The notes under the pieces: generated by a model
What the model was told of the DNA's origin: nothing
Databases searched by the model: none
What the model saw: the letters and a program-made list of their open reading frames with translations, nothing else
Translations under genes and position numbers: made by a program
In this document: piece after piece, positions 20,946-32,667 of the stretch
How positions within the stretch are numbered: position 1 is the stretch's first letter
Layout: every line of letters starts with the position of its first letter
DNA from: Linnemannia elongata
Lineage: Eukaryota; Mortierellomycota; Mortierellomycetes; Mortierellales; Mortierellaceae
Reading direction: 5' to 3'
Length of the DNA stretch: 64,000 nt
NCBI GenBank assembly: GCA_036320915.1
Contig: JAXBDG010000008.1
Location: forward strand, 248,001 to 312,000

Positions 20946-23214
20946 ATGACCAAGCTTGCATCCATCTACAAGACTGACTACGTCCAGTCCCTCGATCAGC
21001 ACTCCCAGACAAACCTCAACTCATCCTGGGTCAACGCCAAAGGTACTTTCTCATTCTCTCTTGGCAAGGACATACGACTTGGCAGACCAAGGACTCAACC
21101 ATCACCTTCATCACATCATAACAACAACAATAATACATGCACTTGTTTCTGCCAGACTGACTACTGTAACCACTCTCAATAACAAGACAATGTGACCCAA
21201 CAGTTTGACGCTGGGAAAGTGTTCCCACTAGCAAAGGAGATAAACAAGCGCAGCACAGTTGGCTGTTGGGCCTCTCCTTCTCTTCTCGCTCTGTGCGACA
21301 ACAATGCGACAACCACAACAACCAATATCTTTAACGCCTTTGCGGCAAACGCACTATCGCTGGAAAGGCAAAGTGAAACGGTTGCTGATCGCCTTTTACT
21401 TTTGCTTTTTTTTTTTTTTTTTTTTTTTTTTTTTCATTGGTGTCTGTTAGGTGCTTGGATGACCAACATCATCCTGATCTTCTTCCTCAAGTTCATGTTT
21501 GGCATCATTCCCGGCATCACCCCCGAGCTCAGCTGGACCTTGACCACTCTCACCTACAACATCGTACGTCTTTCTCTTGGAGCTCTTCAGCATATCAATG
21601 TTTATTTAATATCGCCTTTTTGTCCTTTGGAGGTGTTTTTGGGTGTACTCATTTTTGTGAGCATGAGCTGAGGATGTTCCCAGCTTGGCTTTTATGAGGT
21701 CAGGTGGTATATCTCCCGTCCTCCCGTTTGGCAGGGTCAACTCTGGATAAAAACACAGACGCCGTCAACCAACCAACCAACCCACCGACTCACCCACCCA
21801 CCAACACAGCAGAAAGCAGGAGCTGCAGTTGTAACAGAACGACGAACGTCGAAAGGTCGATAGCATCATACGGTTCCAGGATACCACGCTCTCTCCTCAC
21901 ACATCCACTCTTTCACACACACCTTTTACCCAAAACGAGTGATCCCGTTCAATACCGACCCCTTGTGTGTATTCTTACTTTTGTCAGCACACTCTTCTTT
22001 ATACCCTTTTGTCGTTGTTTGCCCTCCAGTACGTTTGGGCGAATAACGGATTACACCAATTGCCTTCTTTTTCCTATTCGGTGTCTCCCCCTGTGCGCAT
22101 ATTGCGTCTTGTGTGCAGTTGAGGGGTGACAGCAATATTGGTTTTTGGTTGCATGGCATTCCTTTTCCTTCCCCCCCTTCCTTTTTTCATTTCTGTCATG
22201 TCCCTTTCCTTGCTTCGTTGGATGCTTCTCGACAAGAGATTTTTTTCTTGTTCATTTTGTCTGAGAGGCCAATTTTGATAATTTGAAAGCTGGCTGCGGA
22301 AGTTGCATTTAACCGGGATGACGGCTGCCAAAGTTCCCGGGATATCGGAAGAAAAAGAACACCTTCGAAAGAAATGAGGAGACGAAAAAAAAAGAACAGC
22401 ATGGATCTCCGAGACACTTGGATTAGGAACAGAGGATACCCCAGAATATGCCACTCTTCTGATCCGTTTATGAAATGCTAACCAAGGATGACCTTTTGTT
22501 ACTGTTTTCCTTTTACTACTGTAGGGAAGTTATATTATGTTCCATGCAGTAACAGGCGTGCCATTCGAGTTTACACAGGGAGCCTATGATGGAATTACTC
22601 TCTGGGAGCAGATCGATGGAGGTGTCCAGTTCACAGCAACAAGAAAGTACTTGACCACCGTCCCCATCGTCTTGTAAGTCACCCGCTTCTTCTACCTTGG
22701 GACCTGCAGAGGACCCTCATCGTATCACACTATCTGGATTTGGAATGTTCATTTTCGTAATCTTGATCTAGCCCCTCAGGATCTAGCCCCTCGGGATCTT
22801 GATCTGGAATTGAACAAGGCTAAACTAAAAGGACAAAATGGATCGAAAAGCTCTTCGGGGGCAATTTCATAAGATCCAGCTCATACACCATTGTCTATTT
22901 CACCTTCAACCGTACTCGCTACAACCTATTTGAATATGAGCCGGGCAAATTAATTGTTGTGGAGAACAAATGGTGCACAGCAGGACTTCTCAGCGAGCAT
23001 GGTCCACACAGAGGCTAACACAGCATATCCACTTGCCTGTTTTTCCATTTACAAACATAGGTTCTTGCTCAGCACCCACTACACCCACTACGCCCCTTTC
23101 GCCTTCTTTGTCAACTTGGTCGCAACTGTCATCAACCTGATCGCAAAACTCCCTTCCATGCACCAGGTCCGTCTCTTTGACATCAACCAGAAGGTTGAGG
23201 GCTCTACCGAGTAA
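20946..23214 (+). CDS. ORM1: ORM1-like (ORMDL) sphingolipid regulator
   Basis: Four exons: 20946-21042, 21451-21563, 22525-22673 and 23061-23214, all GT-AG with consistent phases, giving 170 residues. ORM proteins sit in the ER membrane and restrain serine palmitoyltransferase, the first enzyme of sphingolipid synthesis. Matching blocks are [20 protein letters not shown], then [20 protein letters not shown], then [20 protein letters not shown], then [20 protein letters not shown], then [14 protein letters not shown] and [13 protein letters not shown]. Four hydrophobic segments fit the known topology. The introns are long for this window (408, 961 and 387 bases). The first holds a T29 run just before its acceptor and the third a short tandem repeat of GATCTAGCCCCTC. 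Confidence 0.95.
21406..21434. repeat. T29 run inside ORM intron 1
   Basis: An uninterrupted run of 29 T that ends 16 bases before the acceptor site of ORM exon 2 and doubles as an extreme polypyrimidine tract. Confidence 0.9.
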
Positions 23215-23853
23215 ATATCATTGCAACTTATGGAACATCAACGTTGTCGACATACTACAGTGGCTGTTCTCCACCGCCTTTGACGCATACTCGAGTTCTC
23301 GTTGTCGTCCTCACTCATTCTAGTTTACCTCTTATTCGCAACTATTGCCTATATGATATATTTCTTTCATTCTCGTCTCAATAATACTTTCTCTCTCACA
23401 CGTAATATTCATGGCCGCACATGTTCAGATTTGTGGCCTTTCTCTCCACCCATAACAGACAGAGGCGACTTGAGATAGGATCTCTGGTGAGAGGAACCAT
23501 AGTGCTGTTGTCTGAGGGCGGTGGGGTGGCAGAAATATGTTTCGCAAGGAGGAAAGGGCGCGTGGAATTAGAAAAAGGAATACGAGGGATGAGTATGAGA
23601 GAATGAGCAGAAACAGGATCAGTCACCTGTCTTGCTTTTGGTGGCGTCATTATCATTTTGTCTTAACTCACAAAGGTTTATGGTCATCCCTCTGTTTATT
23701 CATTCATTCTTCATTTCCTATCGCCACCAATAAACACCTAACGACTCACACAACTACTCGCAAAACCAACAACAACTATGGCAACCACTCAACCAGCAAT
23801 AGCCATATCACCACATATCCAGCAACAACTACAACAACAGTAGCAACGGAGCA

Positions 23854-23991
23854 CTGGGCGATCAGGTTGAGGGGATGCAAAACCAACACGCGACCTTGAG
23901 GGCACACACAGAGTCGATTAGGATCGATATAGATATGGCGAGGGATCACTTGAACGGTTTACTGGAGGACAACATTAAGACTAAGGGATAA
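23854..23991 (+). pseudogene. Family Z C-terminal fragment
   Basis: A 45-codon open stretch ending in TAA translates to LGDQVEGMQNQHATLRAHTE, then SIRIDIDMARDHLNGLLEDN. This matches the last part of the helical domain of family Z (for example ADQVHEIRTQNAGLDAHTES, then LRNDMDMVQDHLGDMLQDNQ, from 46872-47846). No zinc-finger part is found upstream, where the DNA is CA-rich. It is a decayed or truncated copy about 2.5 kb from the nearest intact member. Confidence 0.75.
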
Positions 23992-24718
23992 TTCGGAAGT
24001 ACTCAGTTAGGTGTTGATAGAGCTGATGCGGTGGTTGTTTGATATGTGATACCGACGCCGGATGTCCCTCTCAAGTCTCTACCCTGTTACTTGGTTCGGT
24101 CGCCAATACCCTCGCTCTGCCCTTTCCACCCCTCTACCTCCAGCTCGCCATGCAGGGAAAGTTTCTCTCTCCATTGATGTGCATTTTGTGTGGGCTGAAA
24201 GCATCCTTGTCACTATGCGAGGTGGCAATTGCCTAAGGTGTGTAAGTTGTGTCCAGCACCCTTTCATTGTCGGCCGCGATGAGTGTTAGTTCTATTGTGA
24301 GGGTTATGGATTGTCACATGGGTGCCATGGAGTTGTCTTTAGGATTAACAACCCCCCCCCTTTTTTTTTTTTAATTCTTTTGATGAGATATGGTACGTAT
24401 TGCAATCATTGGATCAATATTTCTAATGACTGTAGTTCCATAGATGCAATTCAAGCGCGCGTCGAATTCATTTAGGGCAGAGTAGAAACATAATTGTATT
24501 GTGAATCTATGTAAATCGTTTTCAGGCGAAAGTCTTATGTTGAATAGCTCGTTTTGTTTTGTAGAGGGATAGAGAAAGGGAACGACTAAGGCTGAGCGGG
24601 TTATTGGATATAAGCGGCAACGGAGCCCACAATTTGCTGAGGGGCTCCACCGAACTCTGCAGAAGTTGCCCATTGAAACTGAGCCCAGACCCACTTCAAG
24701 GATCTCTGCGACCTGACA

Positions 24719-25006
24719 ATGTTATCGCAGAGAAATTCAAGCGCAGTTTTCGAAAATAGGGCAATTTTGGGGAGCGACCACTTGAGGATGACAGTCCACG
24801 TCGATGCCGACAGCAGTGTCTATATGGAGTGGAACATGCCACTTTTGACTGACCTGTCAGAAGGTTCCGTCAAGCAGATGTCTCTGGCCGTCGTCGATAC
24901 CCAGAGACAATTCCAGTGGCAGACGGCTGAATTTTTGTGGACCATTCCATCCGGTGATATGAACCCGCCTGTAGGAACTATGTCCATCCCAGACTGGCAG
25001 AGATAG
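24719..25006 (+). pseudogene. Unrecognised coding fragment followed by poly-A
   Basis: A 95-residue open frame contains DHLRMTVHVDADSSVYMEWN, then MPLLTDLSEGSVKQMSLAVV, and ends IPDWQR. Composition is protein-like, unlike the surrounding DNA, but I do not recognise the family and see no upstream domain. The ATG at the start of the frame is probably not the true start. About 135 bases after the stop lies a run of 28 A (25142-25169), so a retroposed cDNA end is possible. Confidence 0.4.
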
Positions 25007-25134
25007 TTGCAGTTTGGCAGTTGACTATGATCTCTTCCGAGGGATAGATGGGTCTAGTAAATTACTCACTATACACAGCTTTGCGTATGATTGTTATGAA
25101 GTAAAAATCTACAAAATATGCTGGATATCGTTGT

Positions 25135-25141
<7 letters not shown>

Positions 25142-25169
<28 letters not shown>
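25142..25169. repeat. A28 run
   Basis: Uninterrupted run of 28 A, about 135 bases after the stop of the coding fragment at 24719-25006. Confidence 0.9.
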
Positions 25170-26545
25170 GACGAAAGGACTGTTAGCAAATCTCCTATTA
25201 CCTAAGGTTGAGAGAACGCGTACTTCATTTTCCTGTATGCGTCAAAGAGCACTTTCTCTCAGTCACCTCACTATAGCACGTCGCCTCGAGCTTGCCTCAC
25301 TTTCCTTGGACACATGTTACAACAATGGAGAGAACAGAGGGTTATTAGCAGCATAACAAAGTGATGGTGTTCAAAAGTGTTGGTCCACTCTACATTCATC
25401 TTTCACTCAATCCAGATTGACTTCGCCGTTTATTCTGAGAGTGAGTTTATTAATGAGTGTCGTGAATTTCAACTAAGCAGAGAGGGCAGATGGGGATAAA
25501 CTTTTCAGTTTTGACGGAGGAGCGAACGCAAGGGGAAGGCAGGATAAGGTGATGGGGATGTATTCGACTTAATCAGCATTTGGATGTTGCGGACTAAATG
25601 TAAGTGTGGGTGTGGGTGTGGCTTACATTAAAATCAGGGGTACTTAACTAATTTCTTTGGGCAAAGTCATTTGAATCCAGAGCGACCGTACGAATGCAGA
25701 GAAGTTTGGGTATGCATATTCATTAAGAAGGTTTCGCATCGCCAAGAATTCACCCTAAACCACCATCCAGGAGACCATACGAAAGGCATTTTTTTTTTTT
25801 TTCATTTCATCTTTAATCTGAATGGACTATACGAAAGCGCACTTCTCTCCCCTATTTTTTTTTATTGGCTGCCCTAGGCCGTTATATTGCTGCATTTCTG
25901 CTTCTCCTTGCCGTTCTTGTTACTTTTTGTTCAACAGCTCAAAAGAGAAGAAAAGAGAAGAAAAGGAAAACTGAGCGGTAGAGAAAAATATAGTCAGGAG
26001 CTTGCATTTTTTTCTTTTTTAATATACTTTTTTTTTTTTTAGCTGATTTATCACTGGCAAGGGTTCTACCTATTGACGCTGGATAGTTAGTACCCTTTCT
26101 TTTTCGCTACTCTTTATTTTATACAATACTTCCTCACTCTCTCTCTGCGAACCAATTCACTTGCAAGATTGACGCCGAGGCCATTTTATCACACAATATT
26201 ATTTTATCTGACCTTGAGTGAAAATAAAACACTCTTCATCATTGTCGCGCTAGTGTGAATGCTACAAGTCCGTGAGTCAATCATGAAAGGAGGCTTGGTC
26301 TTCAAGAAAAAATCAAGGAGAACTTGTGACGTTGTTTTCTGAGTGTTCACATCAGCTATGATTTACACGCCCCTCTTTTTGTTTTTTGTTCTTTTGCATC
26401 GACACATTCCCTCCACACCTTCCCCTTCTTCCCCTCCTCCCCTCTTTCACCTCACACGCCTTCAATACCACAATTCCGCCCAATCTCTACCACACCCACT
26501 TCTCTCTTCCGCCTTCCCCTCTCTTCCTAAAAATATTCATCCCTA
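25170..26545. other. Gene-free region before the first family Z cluster
   Basis: AT-rich with several poly-T runs and no supportable gene. The final 150 bases are CT/CA-rich and form the leader of the gene at 26546. Confidence 0.45.
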
Positions 26546-27598
26546 ATGGATGATCCCCTACCAAAAAAGCGCGGCAAGAAACCTGCCTGCTCCAACTTCT
26601 ACACCTGCACCTTCGTCGGCAAGAACACCCGCCAAATCGAGACCCACGAACGGGAATATCACGACCCCGAACCCCTCCTCATTGGAGACGACGACGACTC
26701 TTCCAATCATCCGCCCGTCAAGATCTATCGCGACCCCAGCCAAGGGATGTACTTTTCTTGTCTCCACCCAAACTGCAGACATACCTCGATCACAAGGGAT
26801 AGTGCGGGGAGGCATTACAGGAGTTGTAGGCTGTTACATACAAGTTCAAAAGCCGCTTCTGTCATTTCCATCTCTTCTGTGGTTTTGCGACAACCAGAAG
26901 AGAGTACAAAGCAACGGTCAGAGGATTCCACACAGAGACAACAGGTGGAGACTAGGCAGCAACCACAAGTGGAGACTAGGCAGCAACCACAAGTGGAAAC
27001 TACTCAGCAACCACCAGTGGAAACAAAGGAGCGACGATCAATGGAGACATTGCAGCGACGGAGCCTGAGACAGAGCCCACGACAAAACCTACGACTCAGC
27101 CCGATTCCCCTCCGTCGTCATAATGTAGATCAGCACCCTTCCTCATCTCGCTCGGCTGCTCCTCGTTCTCTGCCCGCAGACTCGGATTTGGACCATCCTC
27201 CTCACAAACGTACCACCACTACTATCGCCACTGCCTCCACCAGCTCTCCCCCCGCTTCCAACACTTTCTCCTCTTCTGATGCAACCACTACTCAATTACT
27301 GGCAACGATGAGCCACCTTACCAACGCTGTAACCAAATTGAGCGAACACCTTGACAAGCGAGCCAGGAGAATTGAAGAAATGGGCGGACAAATGGTTTGG
27401 CTAGCCGACCAGCTAGATGATATCCGGAGCTACAACACGAGCCTAGAGGTGCAAACGAAATCGCTTCGGAGGGAGATAGCTATGGTCGAGAGGCGGATGG
27501 AGGATTTGGTCCAGGATAATCGGGATGTTAGGGGGCGGATGAGATGGGTGCGGTCGGATCTTGGACGGCTAGGGTCTACGAGTGCGGGGTATCGATAA
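26546..27598 (+). CDS. Family Z protein: C2H2 + C2HC zinc fingers with C-terminal coiled coil (copy 1)
   Basis: A single exon of 350 residues. Module 1 starts at C15 (C-X5-C-X12-H-X4-H, ending EYHDPEP). Module 2 is C-X4-C-X12-H-X3-C within YFSCLHPNCRHTSITRDSAG. A conserved KIYRDPSQGMYF joins them. The middle is Gln/Thr-rich, with repeats of the type RQQPQVET. The last 110 residues are helical with heptad character: LLATMSHLTNAVTKLSEHLD, then MVWLADQLDDIRSYNTSLEV, then MEDLVQDNRDVRGRM. Zinc binding and self-association are inferred from these patterns; a nucleic-acid-binding or regulatory role is possible. Intact paralogues lie at 27997, 46872 and 49559. I do not recognise a named family. Confidence 0.85.
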   Translation: MDDPLPKKRGKKPACSNFYTCTFVGKNTRQIETHEREYHDPEPLLIGDDDDSSNHPPVKIYRDPSQGMYFSCLHPNCRHTSITRDSAGRHYRSCRLLHTSSKAASVISISSVVLRQPEESTKQRSEDSTQRQQVETRQQPQVETRQQPQVETTQQPPVETKERRSMETLQRRSLRQSPRQNLRLSPIPLRRHNVDQHPSSSRSAAPRSLPADSDLDHPPHKRTTTTIATASTSSPPASNTFSSSDATTTQLLATMSHLTNAVTKLSEHLDKRARRIEEMGGQMVWLADQLDDIRSYNTSLEVQTKSLRREIAMVERRMEDLVQDNRDVRGRMRWVRSDLGRLGSTSAGYR

Positions 27599-27996
27599 GT
27601 GATAATAAAGTTCTGTATTATGAGATGTGGTATATGAGGGGGATGGTAGTACTGATGGGGTAAAAGATTGGGCATGAGGGAAGCAGACGAGGTCAATTTT
27701 TGGTGGCAAGGCGCAAATGTCTTAATGCATTCGGGAGTGGCATGCATTGGTGGGATGGGAAGTGACTTGTTTTTTTTTCAGTTGTCATTTTGCGTTGTCA
27801 TTTTGAGATTATTTAGCATGGTCGTTTGTGGATTTTTGCTTTCGCACACGCACACACATACACACCCCTATTCCTTTCTCCCTCCTCTTAATCACACTTC
27901 TTCAGCGCCTCTTTTGCTGTGCTAACCACCAGTCACCTCTAATCTTCACTTTCCCATTTTCTTCAAACAGCCCTCACTACACCGCTTATCGACACA

Positions 27997-28836
27997 ATGC
28001 CAAAGAAGACCGGGAAACCACCAGCCTGTACAGACTTTTACCACTGCGCCCTCGATGCAACCGACAACAGACAAATGGAGAAACACATACAGGAATATCA
28101 CAAACCTGAACCCATCTCTGCGACCAACAACAACCCAGCTCTTCCACCTGTCCAACTCCTTCGGGATCCCAACCAAGGGATGTATTTTGTCTGCCTCCAT
28201 CCGGGCTGTGACCATACGTCTATCACCCGGGATAATGCTCGAAGACATTACAAGAGTTGTAGGCTGGTCCATGATGGCAGTGAGCCTATCACGACTATTA
28301 CCGCTATTACCACCCAGCAAAGACGATCGACATTGTCGAAGCAGCAGCAACGGCATCGGAAAAGACTTGTTCTCCCGGATCGTTGGTACCTAGTTAGTCG
28401 ACACACACGTCGACACCCATCCTCGTCGCGCTCGATTGCTCCTCGCCGCTCGTCCACAGAATCGGACTCGAACGACGCTTCTCTTTCTTTACGATATATT
28501 ACTCCCGCATTGAATGACCCGACCACTGCTCAACTTCTGGGGACAATGAGCAAACTCACCAACGCTGTCGCAGGATTGAGTAAACAACTAGCGAAGCGCG
28601 CAAGCAAGGTCCGCGAGCTGAGCGAACACACGGATTGGTTGAAGGAGGAGGTTGATTATATCCGGAAACATCGCGCAAGTCTGGAGATGCATACAGGGTC
28701 CCTTCAGAAGGAGATGCGTAGGGTGGTGAGGTATATGGAGGATTTGGTGGAGGATAATCGCGATGTGCGGGGACGGTTGAAGGGCGTACGGCCGGACCTT
28801 GGAAGAGTAGGATTCTCGGGCAGAGGATATCGGTAA
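27997..28836 (+). CDS. Family Z protein (copy 2)
   Basis: A single exon of 279 residues, in tandem with copy 1 and 398 bases after it. Module 1 is C-X5-C-X12-H-X4-H (ACTDFYHCALDATDN, then EKHIQEYHKPEP). Module 2 is C-X4-C-X12-H-X3-C (FVCLHPGCDHTSITRDNARR). The variable linker is shorter than in copy 1 and lacks the Gln repeats, but keeps a stretch of HPSSSRSIAPR shared with it. The helical tail (LLGTMSKLTNAVAGLSKQLA, then MEDLVEDNRDVRGRLKGVRP) and the end GRGYR closely match copy 1, so the two are a recent tandem pair. Function is unknown. Confidence 0.85.
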   Translation: MPKKTGKPPACTDFYHCALDATDNRQMEKHIQEYHKPEPISATNNNPALPPVQLLRDPNQGMYFVCLHPGCDHTSITRDNARRHYKSCRLVHDGSEPITTITAITTQQRRSTLSKQQQRHRKRLVLPDRWYLVSRHTRRHPSSSRSIAPRRSSTESDSNDASLSLRYITPALNDPTTAQLLGTMSKLTNAVAGLSKQLAKRASKVRELSEHTDWLKEEVDYIRKHRASLEMHTGSLQKEMRRVVRYMEDLVEDNRDVRGRLKGVRPDLGRVGFSGRGYR

Positions 28837-29249
28837 ACGGAAATAAAGATGCTGGTGTGTGAGAATAAGGCGACTGTAGCAATGACGAAAGTGCTTTGCG
28901 GAGGTAAGGAGGTAGGGAAGCCGAAGGGAAGGCTTTGTCTCGACATTTCTATGAACAGGTCTCTGGGTCAACTTTTGTGGAAAAGTAACCAGCGTCAAGA
29001 GAAGGGTGCATTGACCATTGGCGATTGGCGTACGCACTGTGCTTTCTCATGTGACATTTCTCCCAATCTCGATCTCCACCCCCTTGTTTTTAAAGTCATC
29101 TTCTCAGCATTTCAACTTCCCACTCGACTCGCACGCTTCTCATCGTCACTTTATCCGACCATACATTCCATTCTCTCGCAACCAACAACAGCAGCAATAA
29201 CAAGAACGGCAACGACTAACACTTGATGAAAAGCATCAAACTACCACCC

Positions 29250-29716
29250 ATGTACACTAACTACTACAAATGCTTGGTTCCCAAAAGCCAACGAATCACC
29301 CGGCACGTCCGGTATACCACGATCCGAAACCTGTTGAGATCTCTAACCCACTCACCACAGCTGGTCTGTTCATGAGGATCCATCGGGATCCCCAGAGAGA
29401 CATGTATTTTCGAGCCCGCACTCTGTCTGTGATCATAAATCAATATATGAGGAACGGACAGAAGAAATGCAAGTTTACTTGGCAGGATCTTCGGGCTCCT
29501 TCTTCCACTGGCTCTGGTGCCTCTGTCGCCGCCACTAATGCTGCAGATTTTGCACTACCGTGACCTGTACAGACAATACAAAATCTCAAACATAGACATG
29601 GATCTCTCCTCACCGCAAGTTCGACTGGTCCCCGCTCAGATCAACTCTCCCCGCTGTGCTGACTGCCCAGTCGTGAGGGTCAAATTCGGACTACGCCCTT
29701 CTGGACTCTGCAACCG

Positions 29717-29747
<31 letters not shown>

Positions 29748-30132
29748 AACAATAACAACCATCTCAACAGCCACACTTCCTCCGCCAGTGCTCTCAACCA
29801 AATCGTGCATAGAATGGACCACATATCCGACACTGTAACAAGACTAAGCAAGCGACGGAAGAGGCAAAGGATGAGCATTGACAGGATGCATGAACAAATG
29901 GAGTGGCTAGAAGATCAAGTCGATGAGATCCAGACACAAAGCGACAGCCTGGATGCACATACCGAGCACTCCGGATCGACGCAGGACTGATGAAGGTCAT
30001 CTGGGTGAGCTGTTATAGGACAACCGCAAGGTCAAGGGGCATCTGGGAAGGCTCGGGGAGGGTGTTGGGAAGGTTGATCCTAGGTACCAAGATAATCGCC
30101 ACATGTACCAACAGCATCAAGGTTCCGTCTAG
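29250..30132 (+). pseudogene. Family Z pseudogene (copy 3)
   Basis: The third tandem member is broken in several places. From the ATG at 29250 the frame encodes part of module 1 (CLVPKSQRITRHVRY). A two-base insertion at a TATA then shifts to the frame with YHDPKPVEISNPL. Module 2 is interrupted by a further shift: the cysteine-histidine core VCDHKSI is in another frame. The linker holds an (AAC)n run that reads as about 14 Asn. The helical tail is recognisable (MDHISDTVTRLSKR, then MHEQMEWLEDQVDEIQTQSD, then SLDAHTE) but shifts again and meets a TAG within LL*DNRKVKGHL. At least three frame changes and one nonsense codon make it non-functional as a full protein. Confidence 0.85.
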
Positions 30133-30669
30133 CGCAGTTCTAGATATTGAGCATGCGATATATTACATGTTGTGTGATTGGGTTTGCTGACTTTGAATAA
30201 GGAAAAGACGCGAGAATGTCTGTTCTCTAGAGGACTAGCAAAGACAATGGTATTTGATGTCTCCTCCTTTTCATTGTCCATCAATCCTCTTCCACCTTTT
30301 CGTCTTCTCTTTCTTCCTATGTATTTTCCCTCATATGCTTCCTTTTCTTACAGGCTGTTGATATGGTTTCAGGGAGAGTTTGTTGGGAAGGTTTGATGGG
30401 AAGAGGGAGGTCATCGCTCATGGAGAGGATGAGATGAATGCCTGTTTTTATAATTTTGTCTTCCGTCATATGAGCTATGATGAGTCACTCTCGTGATGTC
30501 CCGGTCTTTGTCGTGATCCTTGCAAGGTTATGCTATCTGCTGCATAGATCCTTCCGCAGCTCTTCCTTAACGATACAAAGAAACAACTTCTGAAGCGTCC
30601 ACCATTTCTCGTTGGTCAAAGTTGGGTAGGCTGAACTTCCAGTGAACGTAAAAATGGACATTTTCTCCT
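30133..30669. other. Spacer between family Z cluster and arm I-right
   Basis: No supportable gene. It holds CT-rich sequence near 30260-30350 and nothing else I can name. Confidence 0.4.
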
Positions 30670-31049
30670 CCATTGCAACCAAGAGTCTTTTTATAGCTCT
30701 GATCGAGACCGTCAATTGACCCAAGGTTGGTTGAACATTACTCTACAACGAGTTTCTCCTCGGTGGACATGCTCGCGTTTGCTAGTTACAATATATCTAA
30801 GCTTAGGTTCCTGAGGCAGAGTCCTACCGGCTTTAACGTCCCTTGTGTATGCCTGCCTACCGTAAAATATTCTCTCCATCTTTCCCGTTTTCATGTATCA
30901 TTCGCATGGAATATCCAGACCAAATGCCAAAGGGGAGAGCGAGAAGAAAAAAAACAACACCGTTCCAATCGAGTTAACCTAACCAAGGGATGATTGAAAG
31001 CATGGAGTAACAGCTTATCCCTTGTTTCCTCTCTTTCAATCGCTCATGC

Positions 31050-31241
31050 ATGATGAGCTGGCGTGCGGGACATTCATTAACCACCTATCTCATTACTTCC
31101 TTAAGTTCACCGGGAAGCCGAGATATGTGCCTCTCCTCTGATATCCCCTTGATCTTTTTTCTTTCTGCCACCCTCTCATCCTCAATTTTGTGCTCGTATC
31201 TCCTTGGTGTAGTCCAGTACTTTTATTTGCCAATGAGGTAG
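31050..31241 (+). CDS. Conserved 63-residue open frame in arm I-right
   Basis: Counterpart of 10144-10335, with the same length, the same start (MMSWRAGHSLTT) and a hydrophobic end (LLGVVQYFYLPMR). About two thirds of residues agree with the left copy. It could be a small membrane protein or a chance open frame in duplicated DNA; I cannot decide from sequence alone. Confidence 0.25.
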   Translation: MMSWRAGHSLTTYLITSLSSPGSRDMCLSSDIPLIFFLSATLSSSILCSYLLGVVQYFYLPMR

Positions 31242-32289
31242 TTTGGTGATGTGCCTGGTCTACATGCCGTCTATGGTGCTGTGCTGTTTGTTAGATTCGC
31301 CCTTTATCATCTCTGTATCTCTCTTCAATATGCCGCCTCACCCGTCTTATGTATGTTAACACTTTTTTTTCATCTTTGCACAGTTCAGCCTGCGGAGAAC
31401 TCTTTTCTTCCGTCCTTTTTCTAGGCTCTTAGGAGCTTAGTCAAAGTGCATAAAGGCGACGTTAAAAACAGCCTTGTGGGCCAACAGTAAAATCTTATCA
31501 TCTGGAAAGAACAAAGCCGCTCGGAAGATTACAACATATGTTTACATTTGCTCAACGGATTCGCCTTCCCTTGATGTGGTTCGAAGTGGGGATGGTAAGC
31601 AAAAACAGAAGAGAGAAGAAGAGAGAGAGAGAAAAGAGAGAGAGAGAGAGAGAAAGAGGGAGACAACGAAGAATAAAGGCATCTCCTGAGAGGTATTCGA
31701 TGAGTAGACTTTGACATACGTAAAAAACTACGATTGAATGACAAACAACCATTCGGGGGTGTAGACAGGCGCGAAAAAAAATCGGGGGCTAGTCAGTAAG
31801 TAAAGGTATGCGGGGTGTAAACAATGACCAATGAGCAACAGCCAATCATCCGGGTTTTTTTGCTCATGTCTACACCCCCGATTATTGGCTGTCGTTCAAT
31901 CGCCATCTTTACATTTTTGCGAAAAGTCAACTCCATGAATGCACCCCCGATCTTTCTCAGAAACGCACATAACGTTATCCCGCATTGGTCCTGCACCCTC
32001 TGCATTTACCCCCTTCTTTTCGGGTATTTTTTGTTTATTTCGCGCTGGTACTTTCTTTTCATATCGCCTTCCCCTTTCACTCGCTGTCCTCCGCCTTTCG
32101 TCACCCCTTGTTTCTTCGCAGCCATTAGATTTTGCAATATCAGGATGTCTTCTTTGATAACTTTTGCGATTTTTCCATCGCGGCTCACCCAAAAAGAGAA
32201 GAGCGTCCTTGGCCTGGTGAATCCACCAATTCTGCTGTCCTTTCCATATCCAAAAGAGAACATAGCATTCGTTTACGACCATTTTCGAG

Positions 32290-32297
32290 TATATAAA
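32290..32297 (+). promoter_or_regulatory. TATA box of the right 16-Cys gene
   Basis: TATATAAA conserved with the left arm and about 375 bases upstream of the ATG at 32668. The leader between contains several TCGCAAGA-type repeats. Confidence 0.55.
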
Positions 32298-32667
32298 GAG
32301 GGCCTTCGTACCCATAATCGCACACCATACCAACACACATCTTATCTTAACAGTTTCTCAGTCGCTCGCAAGAACTTTCGCAAGAGTCTCCACACAAGAT
32401 CTCACCTCGCCCAACTCCCGCAAGCCTCCTGTCAAGAACGCTCGCAAGATCTCCACGAACGACTGAACAACTCCACACGCCCTGCTCATTCCTTACTACA
32501 CTGTCAAAAGGTATATGGCTGTACGCTCAGAACAACATTCACGAGTAGCTTCAGCACTTCGCAACTAACAGTCCTTCCATCTTCTTTTTCACGTTTTCCA
32601 TTTCTTTATTTCAGACACTCCTATCACAGCTACAAGCCAATCAACAATTCCCGCTTGCTTCATCAAA

